A stretch of DNA of 64,000 nt. Origin: Streptomyces exfoliatus. Lineage in GTDB: Bacteria > Actinomycetota > Actinomycetes > Streptomycetales > Streptomycetaceae. The stretch covers positions 1 to 64,000 of the forward strand of contig NZ_JNZP01000015.1 of NCBI RefSeq assembly GCF_000725545.1, given 5' to 3'. Below the pieces are notes generated by a model. The model did no database searches and was not told the DNA's origin. It saw only the letters and a list, made by a program, of their open reading frames with translations. Position numbers and translations under genes: made by a program. Below, in pieces: positions 63,793 to 64,000 of this stretch. Position 1 is the stretch's first letter. Every line of letters begins with the position of its first letter.

Positions 63793-64000
63793 TCAGGCCG
63801 CCTGCTCCGCACCCGTCCCGTGGGCGTCGGCGAAGGCCCGCAGGGCGCGGGCGTCCCGGATGGCCGCCTCCTTGGCGACACCGGGCTGGATGCCGAGCGC
63901 CGGCAGGCTGGTGCCGTCGCTCAGGTCGAGGAACACCCAGGGGTCGCCGGGGCGGAGGTTGACCTTGAGGATCTCCGCCCAGGCGAGGTGCCGGGTCCGG
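63793..64000 (-). CDS. PH-domain-like protein, C-terminal part (partial)
   Basis: Reading the minus strand from the right edge gives 68 residues ending at TGA (63793-63795): WAEILKVNLRPGDPWVFLDL, SDGTSLPALGIQPGVAKEAA, IRDARALRAFADAHG and the tail TGAEQAA. The WxEI, LxDGTxLPALGIQ pattern matches small bacterial PH-domain proteins common in Streptomyces. The N-terminus lies beyond the window. Function unknown. Confidence 0.75.
   Translation of the reverse strand, partial: RTRHLAWAEILKVNLRPGDPWVFLDLSDGTSLPALGIQPGVAKEAAIRDARALRAFADAHGTGAEQAA

Overview
The window is a 64 kb piece of a high-GC actinobacterial chromosome, almost certainly Streptomyces. Evidence for this: nearly every gene has G or C in third codon positions; a four-gene conservon (cvnABCD) is present; the sporulation pair smeA-sffA sits next to a YczE/MocR pair and, a few genes on, rbpA, fxsA and ppm1. 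I recall this order from Streptomyces coelicolor (roughly SCO1390 to SCO1445). It looks like core chromosome. I see no insertion sequence, integrase, phage gene, CRISPR array or tRNA.

Layout. 1-510: 5' end of a 16S rRNA gene reading left, its leader and promoter, and a DasR-like site before the PTS genes. 510-2710: crr and ptsI, the general sugar phosphotransferase proteins. 2.8-6.4 kb: a hypothetical gene and an MFS exporter divergent from a MocR regulator. 6.4-14.3 kb: acetoacetyl-CoA synthetase, a family 31 glycosidase, a NUDIX enzyme, a secreted VanX-like dipeptidase, and a DUF35/thiolase pair behind a palindromic operator. 14.4-18.8 kb: conservon. 19.7-27.5 kb: a four-gene SMC-kleisin-KITE operon (MukBEF/MksBEF/Wadjet-like) with no nuclease subunit and an altered Walker B motif. 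27.5-34.3 kb: GntR regulator, PxpABC 5-oxoprolinase, and convergently a fused HyuA/HyuB-type oxoprolinase. 34.3-37.6 kb: SGNH hydrolase and two GT4 glycosyltransferases in one coupled operon with the fused oxoprolinase. 38-40 kb: HEAT-repeat and ankyrin proteins. 40.3-42.2 kb: smeA-sffA. 42.3-46.8 kb: MocR/YczE, glycerophosphodiesterase, UMF1-type MFS. 46.8-49 kb: rbpA with a SigR-type promoter, fxsA, ppm1. 49.4-56 kb: amidohydrolase, Lrp regulator, a small CPEC protein, a phosphotransferase/lipocalin-like pair behind the same type of operator as the thiolase pair, and an acyl-CoA dehydrogenase. 56-64 kb: C39-like secreted protease, P-loop kinase, a candidate small RNA, an EccA-like AAA ATPase without other type VII genes, two CNNM/CorC-type membrane proteins, and the end of a PH-domain gene.

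How genes work together. Many neighbours overlap by 4 bases (ATGA or GTGA), so translational coupling is the rule: pxpABC, the SMC operon, cvnA-cvnB, GT4-GT4-SGNH-oxoprolinase, yczE-GDPD and the CNNM pair. The strongest leads for new biology are the nuclease-less SMC operon, the shared CTGACG-N3-CGTCAG operator joining two lipid-type loci 42 kb apart, and the small RNA with its own promoter and terminator near 58.9 kb. All functions are inferred by reading the sequence; no database search was run.
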